Assembly: GCA_013365325.1 (NCBI GenBank)
Contig: JABVXV010000111.1
Coordinates: forward strand, 62,001-126,000
Origin: Dipetalonema caudispina
Lineage: Eukaryota; Nematoda; Chromadorea; Rhabditida; Onchocercidae
Direction of reading: 5' to 3'
DNA length: 64,000 bases
This document shows, one piece after another, positions 51,401-64,000 of the stretch (position 1 is the stretch's first letter; each line of letters starts with the position of its first letter). The translations under genes were made by a program, and so were the position numbers. The notes under the pieces were generated by a model. It saw only the letters and a list, made by a program, of their open reading frames with translations, was not told the DNA's origin and ran no database searches.

Positions 51401-52190
51401 CCAATCAGTAATTAGCTGTTTGAAAAGTTCCTTTTATCTTTAACGCTAGGAAATTAATGCACAATTTGAAGTGATGAGTTAAACTCTGCTTCTGTTCATC
51501 ATTTATTTCTTTGCAAAGAGCACCACAAATTCAATATTTTGCTCGAGGACGGGAATCATTGCAAGTGAGGAGAAGAAAAGTTCCGTAATATTTTTTCCTT
51601 CGCATTTCAACATTTCATAAAAAATTTTGATGAATCGAAGGGATCATAATGGTCACATCATAATAGATTATTCTTTTTTAATATTCGGTAAAAGAACTTA
51701 AAATGAGGAAATTATTCCCTATAATGTGATATGTAAAAAGTGATTCAATGATTTACATCAGCACAATAAATTTTACTATGCTTCCAAGTATCGAAACCTA
51801 ACTTTTAGCCAACTATTCAACTACAGATAAAAAAATTTAGTATAAGTAAATTTCTAGATTGGTCCAACTAATTAAATGCAAGTAAAAGCCAACTTAATAA
51901 TACTCTTCAAAAACTTGATCGTCTTGAAATCATTAATTGCGAGACATCTATCAGATGACAAGATATGGAAATATCTGACCGTAGTATCACTTTGGTTAGA
52001 ATAGCAGCATTACTCTCCTCCATCTGCTGTTCCATTCACTCGCACACCTTCATCTTTTCCCGTTCTCGCCCTCATCTCAGATATGCCGTAATTTCCATAA
52101 CAGAAAAGGCAGTATAATCACAACAGAAATAATGGTAAAGGCCAAAAGATAACTTCCAACGATATCTTCCTCTTTAATGGTAATCAGTGT
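46025..52190. other. Gene-poor AT-rich stretch
   Basis: No supported coding features over about 6 kb. Contains long A runs (24 A at 47821-47844, about 18 A at 48141-48158), T runs near 46235 and 50187, and (TA) tracts at about 46960. Short open frames are low in complexity. Confidence 0.55.
48420..48472. repeat. (AT)n(AC)n(AT)n compound microsatellite
   Basis: About five AT units, eight AC units, then about 13 AT units. Purine-pyrimidine alternation is unbroken throughout. Confidence 0.93.
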
Positions 52191-52193
52191 CAC

Positions 52194-52303
52194 ATGCATA
52201 CATACACACACACACACATCACACACACATACACACACACACATACACACACACATACACACACATACACACACATACATACACACATACACACACATAC
52301 AAA
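52194..52303. repeat. (AC)n microsatellite with ACAT interruptions
   Basis: Roughly 110 bases of CA units broken regularly by AT, so that CACACACATA-like units recur. The predicted His/Thr and Cys/Val peptides on the two strands are artefacts of it. Confidence 0.93.
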
Positions 52304-52561
52304 GTATCATAGCATTTTCATTTGCAATGTCCCTGGCCTGCTGCCCTTCATCCTTCCCTTCCCGTCTTTGCTAATGAGCTCATTAGCAGTAGAAGTTAGA
52401 TGGATGCGACAAATGAACCAACTCAACTACCCATTCACCAAAATGACCAATACCTTTTTGCAAGCAACATTGCCACTACTCCTTTAACAATTTTCTTCCT
52501 TCAAAGATCCGTGTATCCATTCAGAATGATAAATCCTTCAATGGCTCATTCCTCCCTTATT

Positions 52562-52687
52562 ATTCAAGTAGACTTCCCTCAAATCACTCCACTTCCATAG
52601 ATCGGTCCAACATTCCTCATCTATTGCCATTCAAATAGACTCCCCTCAAATCACTCCACTTCCATAGATCGGTTCAACATTCCTCAT
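52562..52687. repeat. 67-bp tandem duplication
   Basis: Unit 52562-52628 is repeated from 52629 to about 52687, where the last few bases are lost. The copies differ at about three positions, for example CAAGTAGACTT against CAAATAGACTC. Confidence 0.9.
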
Positions 52688-52689
52688 TC

Positions 52690-55600
52690 TTTCTCTCTCT
52701 CTCTTATCAATTTAAACATCACTAAGTTGCTTCGTTTTTATCTTCTGTTACATGTCTGTACCTTTGTAACAATACAATACTTCTCTATGTTTTTCTACGT
52801 CCTCAACTCTTATACATGACATGACCTCTTCATCCTTTTACGATGCTCTCTCGTCATCTTCGCAACTGCAGCGAAGTTGTCGCAATAAGGTAGCAGCGAA
52901 GCGTAAACTATGAAATGATTTTGGGTCAGAAAACAAATGTGATCCACTTCACGTAGATACAACGGAGACCCAAAAGAGGTAGCAAAAGATACCTACCTCC
53001 TACCTGTTTTAATGTTATATTAATCAAGATGGAAGAAGGGGACGAAGACTGAAATATGAGGATATTTTGAATAAAGCGGCCTTGGAGAGTTCAATCATCG
53101 CACAGATGGAATACCTAACAGTGAGCTCGAGAAACTCTTTGGGTAAGCCTTCTTACAACAAAATTCTTACTCTATATCTAACGATTTTGCCAGCGGCACA
53201 GGAACAGTGGAGCGGAATGACCCGAAAATCCTGATAGAATCAAATCATCAATTATTATCACAGACAAGTTCTCATAGATTATTGAGGATGATAATACAGC
53301 CAACTATAATATTACCAGGACGTAACACATGCATCCAATAAGTAGTAATAATACATGCAGTGATGAAGGTTAGTCATCAATGTTCAACACTCATGGTTGT
53401 AGTCCTTTGCATGAGTTATGATATACAATATCGGGCTGATCTCTCCATCGCTAATTAATAATTCAGAGTTTTGGAATTTTAAATCTTTTACTTACAAAAG
53501 TTAAAAATGAATAGTGAGCATAAAAACAAAAATAAAAAGAGGGGCATTGAACAGAGTGAGGAACATACTGATAAGAATCAGAAGTAGCGGGAGTCGGGTG
53601 TAAACAGTAGCGGAAGAAAATGATGGGTATTTGATGCGGCAATTCCGAATAATAATTAAATTTGATGAATGAGCAGTTGAAGACGAATGGTTGGGTGGGA
53701 AATGCGTTGATGAATGTACGATTAGCCAGCATCTCTTTTCCCATTTCGATACCACGACAGCAAAAATAATCTCGAATAGCTTAATCAGAAATCACACTGA
53801 ATGTTGACTAAAGCGCAAATAAGCATCGATTACTATTTCCGTTTATATTTGTATATTTCTTACATCTCTACGTATAAATGCCACGCTTAAATGGTATGAC
53901 ATTTTATGATATCCGAGAGATATGGTTACCTAAAATTTGACCTCATCGGAATAAGAGTGTGACTACCTGCTTAACAACTGTATAAAGAGAACTGCTCATA
54001 TGTCTAAAAATGAAAACCAAAGTAGACGGTATTTTATTTCCGGAAAGTTATGAAGAGGAAATATATAGTTTCTCGGTATGATCACTGATAAGATCAGCTG
54101 CATGTAACATTGTAACGTCCCTACAATCCTAAGCATCTTTTGTCGCAACATTTCACACTTTCAACTTTGTCAGGGTAGACCGTTAGATAGTTACGGGAAA
54201 ACATTAGACATGCAACTGTCAATGAAAGCAACAGAAGAAAAAAGGAAGTGGTCAAATCATTTTCCAAAGGAGAGAATAGAATTTCTACTATTTGGATACA
54301 CCTAGAACGCTGCGACCTTTGAAATTTACGATCGCAAACTTTCCTGAACAAAGATGCGGCCAAACATGATGCAGTAGTAAAAACGTCTGCACTTGAAATT
54401 ACAATCGAATAGTCGGACAAGTCAGGGGAACTCAACCTTTCCGGAAAACCCGGAAATCTGCTACATCCCCACACGTGTCTGAGACTTTAGGAATTTACCG
54501 CTATCTGGATGTGTTACATGCTGAAACAGTTGTGAAAAGAGCAGCTGAACATGTATTTGAAAATTAATTAAGTCAAAGAAATGACTTAAATTACTCGACA
54601 AAACAAATATAATCCAATGTACGTGCAAAATTACGCAATCAAAACTTGAATGAACAAAGGTGGCAATTAACCTTGCAGTTAACAATTACAAAAACTGCCT
54701 ATGATGGGATAGGAACTTTGAGGCGCAATCGGTTCGTCATCCGTTGCGTAACCAAAGCCATCAATCAGCAATGAAAATATTCAACAATGGACACTTTATT
54801 AATTTGCACCGAAACATCCAACGATGGACATTTTATCAATTTCCCAAAATCTATAAGTGTCCCGCATTCCTTTCCAATCAAATAGCAGAAGTGCTGTAAA
54901 CTTTCCAATTCATAAGATTTTTAAAAATCAAGCATTTTAAAAACCTTGGAATTAAATCAGTGGAAAACAATCAAGTTTCTTAGTAATGCAAATCCAAACA
55001 AGCAAATATAAGATCGTCTCGGTTAGTGTTATAAATTGTAAAAATTTTTACAACCTATAATTTCTGAATTTTTCCTGAAGTAAAAGATTTACAATTGACT
55101 GTAAAAGACCGCCGAAGTCGACCTTGCAGCTACTCGAAGATCACCGAATTGTACCATAAAACAAGTGGCCGAGATCCACATGTTATAGAAATAGAAGAAT
55201 GGAAAGTAAATCACAAAAAATTAAAAAATTTGCTATAAATAAGCCATAAAAGAAAATTATACTCCATTTTTATCCCGAAAATTTACCAAATGATTTGTAC
55301 AACATTATCTTTATCCATTAAGAATGGAATATTTTAATTTCACAACGTGAATAACATGGTAATGGTAATATTTTCCATATTGTACTTAACAAATTGGCTT
55401 TTTTGTTTTTGTATTAATACGGCATGTAAGTCGGAAATATCGAGCTTTTTTTCATCAGGATTCTTTACTTCTCTCTTAACGACGTACTATCTTCTAGGAT
55501 TCTGAAAGCTTTCGTCAGATTTCACCATGACTATAATCGAATTTACGAAATTGGTATGAGAAATTAGTCCTTTACACTTCATATACTTCAGCTTTAGACT

Positions 55601-58076
55601 AAGAAAATTTCTGTATTCATTAACGGATATTACTGCTGCAAAATAGGAAGGGGAAGTAGAAGGAATACGACAAAGCTCTAAATGATACCTTCAGAACAGA
55701 AACAAGAGAGCAGAAGAGGGAGAGAGGAAGCAATGATAACCCCATATACCGAAGAAGGATGCGGACAATGGCCCCGGCTATAGTTACCCTCCGTCACAAA
55801 GCAGCTGTCGCCGGTCATCATCGGTTGTCCACTCACTCATTAGTTTGAAATAGAAAGGATCGATTCAAAAAATCCCCTGAATTCGTTATATTTTATTTTA
55901 TGACAAATAAAGGATGAAACATTTCAAATTTATAGTCATTCTCATATCGAGAATGAAATTTGGGAAACGGTGCTTCTATCAAGGTAAAGGTTATTAATGG
56001 GGTTAGTAAAACCACAGAAACCAATAAAGAATACACGTTGACTGTTCGGGTTAAAACATCAAATGGACATCAAAAGTAAGTATTTCGCGATTCTCGGAAA
56101 CTGGAAATTCCAGAATGGACAAACCTAACTAAACATTTTAAGCCGCAAATAAGAAACATTTGCAGCTAATATTTGGACGAAAAAAAGAAAAAAAAAAAAA
56201 AAAAACAGCATTGGGAAGAACATTCTACCTTAATTTTGGTTAGTTAACGGTTTGAATGGAACTGGTAATGATTTTGGTGATAATAATAGTGATGATGATG
56301 ATGGAGTAGATGATAATTGTGGTGGGTGGCGGTGATAGTGGTGGTGGTGAAGGAGGAGTTGACGAGAGGAGAATAGCCTCATGAAGAGCGTATAAGTGCC
56401 GCTACATTGAACTCCCCTCCTTTCTCTTTTGATTCCTAAAATAATCCATCATCACCAAGAGGATAAATAGAAGAGCTAAAGCCAAGCTCTGGAAAGTACA
56501 AAAGAAAGTTTGGAGGTTATGGTTTGTGATGCCGCGGCTGGCAGAGTAATGTGAAATCACGAGGAAGGATGACAATTGGGAAGAATGACAAATGAAGAAC
56601 AGAGTTAAACTTTCTACCTTTGACAGCTGTTGTCACTGATGCAGTAATGCCTGATAGTTTTGATGTTAGGAGCGATAATGATAATATAATTCGGTGCTAA
56701 GTTTTGCAAATACGAAATTTGTCTTCTAATAAGGAGTACGGATGAGTTCTGAATATCGAAATTCATAAACCATAATAATCCATGGAATAGTATACCTTTT
56801 TTTTTTCGAACAACTTAACACGACTCTAAGTTTAACCACGAACACAGTAATCGGAAAAATTGGCCCAATAATTTCATCGACCTTTCTAGTGTAATCTAAC
56901 ATTTGCAAACAATATATTCTTCAAGCTAATTTCATTACCTCAATACCTATCAGCTATTTCATTTCCAGAAAAACCAAAAAATTAGTGAAATTGGTATGAC
57001 TTGGCTCGAGAAACATAATAAGGATAGGGTAGAAAGAGAATAAGAGATAGTTTTTCAACATTGATAAATCAGTGAAAGAAAGGATAGATGTGTATCACGT
57101 GTCGCGATAAAGCAAGCTTTAGGAAGGAATTGTCTTTGTAAAAGCAGTAGAAGAGTATTGAAAGAAAGGCGTAATGGCAGTTGTCGCCTAGTCAACTTGC
57201 TTTCTTAGCGGTTTCGCACTTTGTTCAAATATTGATCCTTCTTGCCATTCTAAATTGTTAATTAATAAAATCAGAGAGGATGCAAATGAATGGATGAAAG
57301 GATAAAGAAGTAAACTGCATGCTTACATCTTGCCGCACAGTTTGTTATTCATCATTTGGGAAGAGAAATTGTAAATTTATGGGTTCATTACGATGAGCGA
57401 AACATCATTGCTCATTTAGTGTAGTAGCAAAAAAAAAAAAAAAAAAAGATCATTAAAAAGATTATTTATTGATAGCACAGCAATGTAATGATCCATTCAG
57501 TCTTTGGTTAATCTGTTATAGCAAATGGTTAGTGCTATTGCTGCAAACTTGAATTTTTGGTATTTTTTTGTCGCCTACTCTTTAATTGGCATAAGTTAAA
57601 ATGGTTAATTGATATTCCAAGCAACAAAATTTACATAAATGACAATAAATATTGCGGAAGGAAAGCGGTATGCACCAATTCAAGCATTTCGATTCCATTT
57701 ATCAGCCAGATGTTTTATAGCAAGAGTAAGTAACAGAGGGAAACAGAAGCGGAGACATGGTAACGTATCCATCCACATTTGTATCTAATATAAACAAAGC
57801 TAAGTAAGCTGACTCATCCATTCATTTATCCGCTCATTTGTTCGTTCATCCATTTATCAGTTAGTGCTTGGCAAACAATTTTTGGCTTTAGTGAAAAATC
57901 GTTTAGGTCCAAAATTTTGCAATAGGATCCTGGGATTTTTTTTTTCTTTTCTCATTGTAAACTTATGTGAAGTCGTTTTTTTCTAGACAATGTAACAAGT
58001 ATCATATTTTATTTGGATAAAGATAGATCCCGAACCGTATTTAGAAATAGCACCAAAACTGAATATCTGTAAGTAG
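52690..58076. other. Gene-poor stretch between the repeat copies
   Basis: No supported coding features. A GAT/GGT-rich trinucleotide tract lies at about 56275-56355. A stretch near 55740-55850 is G+C-richer, and A runs of about 18 lie at 56188-56205 and 57430-57447. Open frames found are short and unrelated to any family I recognise. Confidence 0.5.
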
Positions 58077-58107
58077 TGCTGATTCTAAAAGTATTCGAAA
58101 GATTTGG

Positions 58108-59044
58108 TTATTGAAATCGGTTTTCCAGAATAAACACTACTCGCCTTAGGGTTCCTTTGATCCTCTCACTCAAATAACATTTGCTATCTTCACTGAAGGA
58201 AGTTTTTAGTACCACGTAATTCTTCTTTGTGTGATGAAAAAAAAGAAATTCCCAGTTGACCACTTCTTTCAAAATATTATATGCATTTTTTGGTTCCCTC
58301 ATTCCTTTCATTATCAAATGCATGTCAGCTGTTGTTTTGTGATTGTTTAACATTTAGATACTGATTACTCGTTAAACGGAAAATTCGAAATACCACAAAC
58401 ACACAGAAGTTCTTAGACGCTCATTATCCGTTAAACGGAAAATTTGAAATACAGCAAACAGACAAGAGGAAAATTTCAGGCATGCCAGCAATCGGGAAGT
58501 GATGCATCTACGAGTCACCTTTTTTTGGGTGAAAAATGTGTCGGATTGTTTCAGTTCCTTCACTTCTAATTATTACAGATTCAAGCTGTTGTTGCTTAGC
58601 AAATTGTCATATCTTAGTTGAGTTAATTAAAATTCTGAAATTCAAAACGAAGTATCCCATTCTTCAGTTACTCCAAAAAATAATTGTTTTTTCAATCCAT
58701 AAACTTTTCGAGGATTTGATGACTTTTCAGCAGAGTCTCTTACAATTTCAAACAACATCTTTATCAAAATAGACTGGTAACCATAAATTTTGCGGTTAGA
58801 CTCCTCTGTCATATAATACCTAGAAAAGAAACATTTATAAATCCGTTCCTAGAAATTTCGACGGATATCGCAAGCCTGCTTGCTTGCATCATTGTTCTGA
58901 TAACGGTTGAGCAAATGTAGAAACTGAGATAGGGAATTACCTTTTACAGTTGTTGCATCTGAATTTAAAATGATTATAATGAAGGAGTCGAAAATGAGGA
59001 CGGACACGAGAATGGAGAAGAGTTATGGTACTGCATGGTAGGCT
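58108..59044. repeat. 937-bp direct repeat, copy B
   Basis: Identical to 45088-46024 in the same orientation. Immediately after the block, copy B lacks 36 bases present in copy A (about 46031-46066); the shared CAAAT at both edges suggests a microhomology deletion. Confidence 0.97.
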
Positions 59045-62000
59045 CTACAAATTCTTCTACATGTATAGGCATTTACCTTATCAAGACTCTCGTAATTAGT
59101 TAAAACCATAAATTATTTATGTAGTTGTTAAATTTCTTTGCCCATCTTTGTTGAATTAGCCTACGGCTTCCGGCTTATACAAAAATACATGCGATAGATT
59201 ATATAGAGATTTATCAGATTTCTCTTAGAAAATTATCTCAATATCTATTTTCGAGTGTGGCTATGTTTATAGTCTTTTTTTTCTTTGGATTTAGTGAATC
59301 AAATATTATATTGCTTTCTTAGAAAATTGGACTATCTGTACAGAAAAATGTTTTGGCAAATCCGATCGATTTCAATGACAATATTACTGATCGAGCTGCT
59401 AAATATATATATATATATATATATAAAAGAATCCATGCGCAGTATCAGTGATAAATCCATTTCAGCTATTTTCGTTCAAATTTCATAAATATCACAAACC
59501 GCAAACTAATAATGATTTTTCACTATAATCCAACCATTTTCTAAAGCACTTCTACACTATCCAAAACTATTCCCGTCATGAAACAGGTAGAACGAATCCT
59601 GTAGATAAAATTTCCGATCTTTTCGTACAGAGATCTCAAAAATTATCTCAGCAATCCTATCTAAAAATTCAACAACAAGAAAAAGGCTTCAATTGGCATA
59701 TTTTACCACAACTCTTTTATTAACATTATAGATACCTGAAGTAATGCAGAACCAAATCAGCCCTTTCAATTTATTTAGCTCTATTCTATATTTGTAAGAA
59801 ATGTGTGTAAAGTTTAAAGACTAAGGATTTGATTTGTCATAGAAAAAGTGGTGCGCCATTTTTACTAACATTTCAAGCTCATGACTAATAATGTTTTAGG
59901 TTGCATAGATTTGAATAATATATAGAATATCGTTTACTTTAGATATGAGAAAAAAACACTTTCAACTTAAAAGTACATATATTTTAAAATACATATATTT
60001 TTAATTAGAAGTGGATGCTAGATATTCTACTCAAAGGTATTTTCTGGCTTTGCTGATGCATCTCAAAAATGAAGTCCCGAAATATAAAGATACAGTATGA
60101 TAAATTTATAGATCTCGGGGCACTGATGCACTACCCATTCTGTTTGCTTATAAAATACTGTTTCATTCCCGGGTAATTACAGAAGAAGAGGAAAAGAATG
60201 AAAGTGTACAATTATCTCCATTAATTAATGGTACTGTTTCCCAAACCTTTACCATTAAATGTGTTTCCCAGAGATTCTATGAGGCGAAAATATCATCAAG
60301 CCACTACTTTAAAGTAGCTTCATATAAGGCCATTTTAAACTAATATCCGACCATGCTCAAAACTTGTTGTTAACAAGTAAGAACCATCTTGTTATTTGGA
60401 CGAATTTGTTTTAAATGTTTGAAAACGTAATAAACACCCTTTTTTTTTTCACTGGAAGTAGAAACTATAGATTTACAGAAGTGAAAAAAACTCATATCCC
60501 CTTGATCCACTCACATTCACTTGTATTTAAACAACGTAAATTATATGAGGAAAAACTGTACACTCAATGATGCAAATCTATCAACTTTATCATAAGCGCT
60601 TTAGTCAAACATTTATAAATTGAAGTACACGTACAACGAGTACAACTGCACTATAGTATAAGCCGAAATTTGCAAAAACTCTTTTGTGTTGTGAACATTG
60701 TTGTAATTAACAATTGTGCGAAAATTTCATGGTTTTTTTTTTTTTTTTTTCAGCAACAAATGTTTAGATATACCAGTTTCTTTCTATAAAAATCGGCTTA
60801 ACAACTGCTTCAATCGTTCACGAATCAAATAACCTTATGATTTCTAGAAAATTTCAACTGGCAATCTACAAACACTTGAAAAGATTTTCTAAATTTTCCA
60901 ATTCTCACTTATTCCATTCATTTTATGATTACTTGAATTACAAGGATAAAATTATCTTACAGTTGGTACTCTTTTTCTTGAATTTCATATGAATATAATT
61001 TGAGTAATTAGTAAAGGATAAACGAATTTAGTGCTTTATAATGCAAAGCAAGAGGAAAATTATGATGACTAAGGGAGAATGAAGTTTACAATCATCAATG
61101 TCCCGTATTTTACAAGATATTCCGGTTGGAAGAGAGGAAGAAGACGGGAGTCAACAAAAGAAAAAAATTATTTTCGTTTCCGGTGAATTAAGACATGCAT
61201 ATATAAGTTGAACTACGCTCAAGGAAACACGGTGAAATATTTATCTCTTATTGTTAAATCTTTTCTCTTAATTCCTTATGATTTTCACCGATTTTCATTC
61301 TTTAACGGTAACATTTCTTAGACAGTTACGATTCATTACCTTAAATGAACAAGTCTTATCAACTGATAAATCTCTAATGAAAAAGAAAAAAAAAAAAAAA
61401 AGTAATGCTTTCTTTGTTAAAGAATATGTTTACGTATTCCATGTTTTTTACCATCTGATATTCACAGTACGAAATAACATGAGATAATAACTATATAAGT
61501 CGAGTTTATCGTTTTTTGGTCTGTCTGCTTATTTACATCTATTACCCAAATACAAAATGGATTTTTCAAATCTTTTGGAACGAGAAACTTCAACCCAAGA
61601 ATTTGAAATTTTAACGGACAAATATGTTATACAACTTCATCATTCCTCGCTTAATTATCGAATACAAAGAAAATTTGGCATCTTTCTCGTTCGTAACTAT
61701 CAATAAATTCAGTCGATAATTACCGAAGTCTTGCAAACTGCATTCATTCAATAACTGAAGCATCAGCAAGTGAGCAAAGAATCTGGATGGGAATTATTCA
61801 AGAGTTAAATTTGAATCGCATTCAACTAGGAAATGCGCTACTAATTTGAACCAAAATAAATTTTTAAATCCAGGCCAATCAGGCCAATTCAGGCAAAAAT
61901 AAATAAATAAGTTAATCAGCGTAATTTCTGAATCATCGCAATGAATAGCACAGTTTAAGCGAGTTGCGAAATTGCAAATTACTAAGCAAAGCGTATAAGC

Positions 62001-62435
62001 ATAAATGGGATGGGCAGAAAAGCATGTCAATTTCAATATTTGTTGCGAATAATCTCTTTGCTTAAAAAGTTATGGTACCACAGTCATTTACTTAAGGAGC
62101 AAACTATCAGGAACTATCGCCTCAGTTTCAATATTCTCAATCGGAGATTTACAGAATTTAAAAGTTTATGAAGCATCAGTGTATTTATAAAACACAGCCT
62201 GAAATCCATGCAATATTCAGACAAAAAGACAGGACGTAGGGAGGTCATTTTAATTCACTGAAGTGATGTGATGAAAACCGAAAATTTTAGTACTGTTCTT
62301 AAGTTCATATGATCTCCCGAGTAGATTAATTATGTCTGATCCTATCATCAGAAAATAATAGCCTACAAAAGGCAAAAATTTTTAAAAAAGATAAAACTTG
62401 ATCGATCTTACTGTCATCCACAAGTCCACATATTT

Positions 62436-62469
<34 letters not shown>

Positions 62470-64000
62470 TTATAAATTGAACGTTCACAAGCAGAGAGAC
62501 ACAAATTACAGACAGAGAGAACAGTAATTATTGGGAATCGAAAGGTCAGTTAAGGGTACCCAATCAAACAAACACAGTATTTTTTGGTAAACGAAATACG
62601 AAAGGTAAGCTAATGTGACACACGTTGGGTGGATTCAAAAGCTTTATTGGTGTGGAAGGAGGGCTGCTGCAATTGCAATGTTTGGCGGATGTAAAAAAAA
62701 AAAAAAGAAAAAAAGAAATGCCTCTTAACTTTGTGCTACCTTTTCGACACCCCTTCCAACATCTTTTTATTCTAATTTGACAGTATGAAAGTGTGCCATT
62801 GGAATAAAATAATACGAATGGATAGAATATAACGATTAATAGTCAAAGGAAGAATAAAAAAAAAAAAAAAAAAACAAATAATACGTCTACACAGGGTAGA
62901 AAGGATGCGATACGAAACTGAAATCGAACAGAGCAAATATATAAGCATTTCTTAAGGATATACGTCTGTCTATAACACTTGTGAAAAAATAACTGACATA
63001 TGAGTTTTTGTTAATTAAGTCTCGTACATATTTATCATATTTTCCAAGAATTCCTAATAATTTCAACTTCTAGAAAAGTGATGAACCTTTCGAGATTTCC
63101 AAAGTTGCACCTACTACGCAGTACTTTCAACTTTGCATCTTTCTGTGTTTTTGATACGCACTAATTTATTTTTGATGTTGCAGAAAACTTATTGCACGAA
63201 AGATGATGAGATTTTTGTTATAAAATTAGAGACGAAAATATTTGTTGATCATATTAAAAAAAGAAAAGAAGCAAATGAAAAAAATGCACTGTAAAGAATG
63301 AAACACATAACACAAAAGTGTATGTGACATTGCTAAAAAATTTTTGTTTTCTTCAACACTACTAATCCGTTCTTGTTGTAAATACCAGTGAAAGTATAAT
63401 TTTCTAGAGGATGAAAGTATCAATTACCGAAGACAAGTGATGAATGAATTCGCGTATACACGTGAACGTAATACGTAATCAGTATAAACTTATAAAATAA
63501 TCATAATTTCACCAGTATTGCTGATCGGTTTCACTATAAATAATGATACATAAATAAACATAGTAAGTATTGTATCAAACAAATCCTACTTTTTGGTAAA
63601 AAACTTTTCGAGAGGTTAAAAAATATTCTTAGAAAAAAGTCTACGAAGGGAAGTTAAAGAGAAAGTGCAAACATTTAGAGTAGCCCTCTTTCTAGGCATT
63701 GCACTTATCCGTAGATTTATGGACATTTTAATGCCTGGTTCCCAAAAGTGCTCTTATGTTAGCCCGCCTAAAATTACGCAACCAATACGACCCAAAAAAA
63801 AAAATTCATCCAAAACTACATGTGGTAAACAAGCAACAAAATGGTAAAGATTTGTGTATCCAAATACAGAATATCCGGCAATGAAGAAAATTGGTGGCAT
63901 ACCGATTGCATCATAAAACTTCTCCATGTTCACCTAACTTAACTACCTTTGCGGAAATGGGAATGAAATGCATCAATAGAATTACCAAAAAATTATGTCA
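59045..64000. other. Right-end stretch; no gene seen
   Basis: AT-rich with a (TA) tract at 59403-59426, a run of 30 T at 62439-62468, and A runs at about 62694-62705 and 62857-62873. No open frame here has family motifs or splice-linked neighbours. Confidence 0.5.

Noticed and set aside
52077..52487. Cys/Val and His/Thr-repeat open frames
   Set aside because: Same reason: the CA microsatellite read in different frames.
62439..62468. Poly(A) tail of a processed retrocopy (30 T on the plus strand)
   Set aside because: No coding sequence or target-site duplication is visible beside it; long homopolymers are common throughout this window.
1..64000. tRNA, rRNA, CRISPR or bacterial-type operon features
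   Set aside because: I looked for conserved tRNA arm sequences, regularly spaced repeats and clustered intron-free genes and saw none.

Overview
The window is eukaryotic, AT-rich, and carries intron-rich protein genes with introns of roughly 40-500 bp, GT-AG junctions and T-rich 'tttcag/ttttag' acceptors. The protein families (a MET-like receptor with sema domain, a sidekick-like IgCAM, a TIF1-type TRIM protein) and the intron style suggest a nematode. The intron sizes and long AT-rich spacers look more like a spirurid or filarial worm than Caenorhabditis. This placement is an inference; no ribosomal or mitochondrial marker is present.

Layout. (1) 1-5457, minus strand: the 5' part of a large secreted or membrane Ig/fibronectin-III adhesion protein resembling sidekick (RIG-4 in C. 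elegans). I could place its signal-peptide exon and 14 exons in phase; the gene runs off the left edge. One exon carries an apparent 1-bp frameshift at 2398-2401. (2) 5458-20065: about 14.6 kb of divergent spacer with simple repeats and no convincing gene. (3) 20066-27294, plus strand: a MET/SVH-2-type receptor tyrosine kinase with sema, PSI, IPT-like, transmembrane and kinase regions. One of its introns holds a decayed copy of its own DFG-motif exon. (4) 28474-36058, minus strand, tail-to-tail with the kinase gene: a TIF1-family protein (RING, two B-boxes, coiled coil, PHD, bromodomain). An intron contains a partial duplicate of the B-box 2 exon end. (5) 41037-43625, minus strand: a small acidic protein of about 248 residues that I do not recognise. 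(6) 43626-64000: about 20 kb without a convincing gene, holding a pair of 937-bp direct repeats that are identical base for base and 13,020 bp apart, plus microsatellites and homopolymer tracts.

How the genes relate: the sidekick-like and kinase genes are head-to-head and both encode cell-surface proteins; the TIF1-like gene encodes a predicted nuclear chromatin reader. The spacing of kilobases gives no sign of an operon. The most unusual material is the set of small internal duplications inside introns: the DFG pseudo-exon, the B-box exon end and a 39-bp tandem, together with the large perfect repeat pair. I found no CRISPR array, tRNA, rRNA or recognisable transposase.
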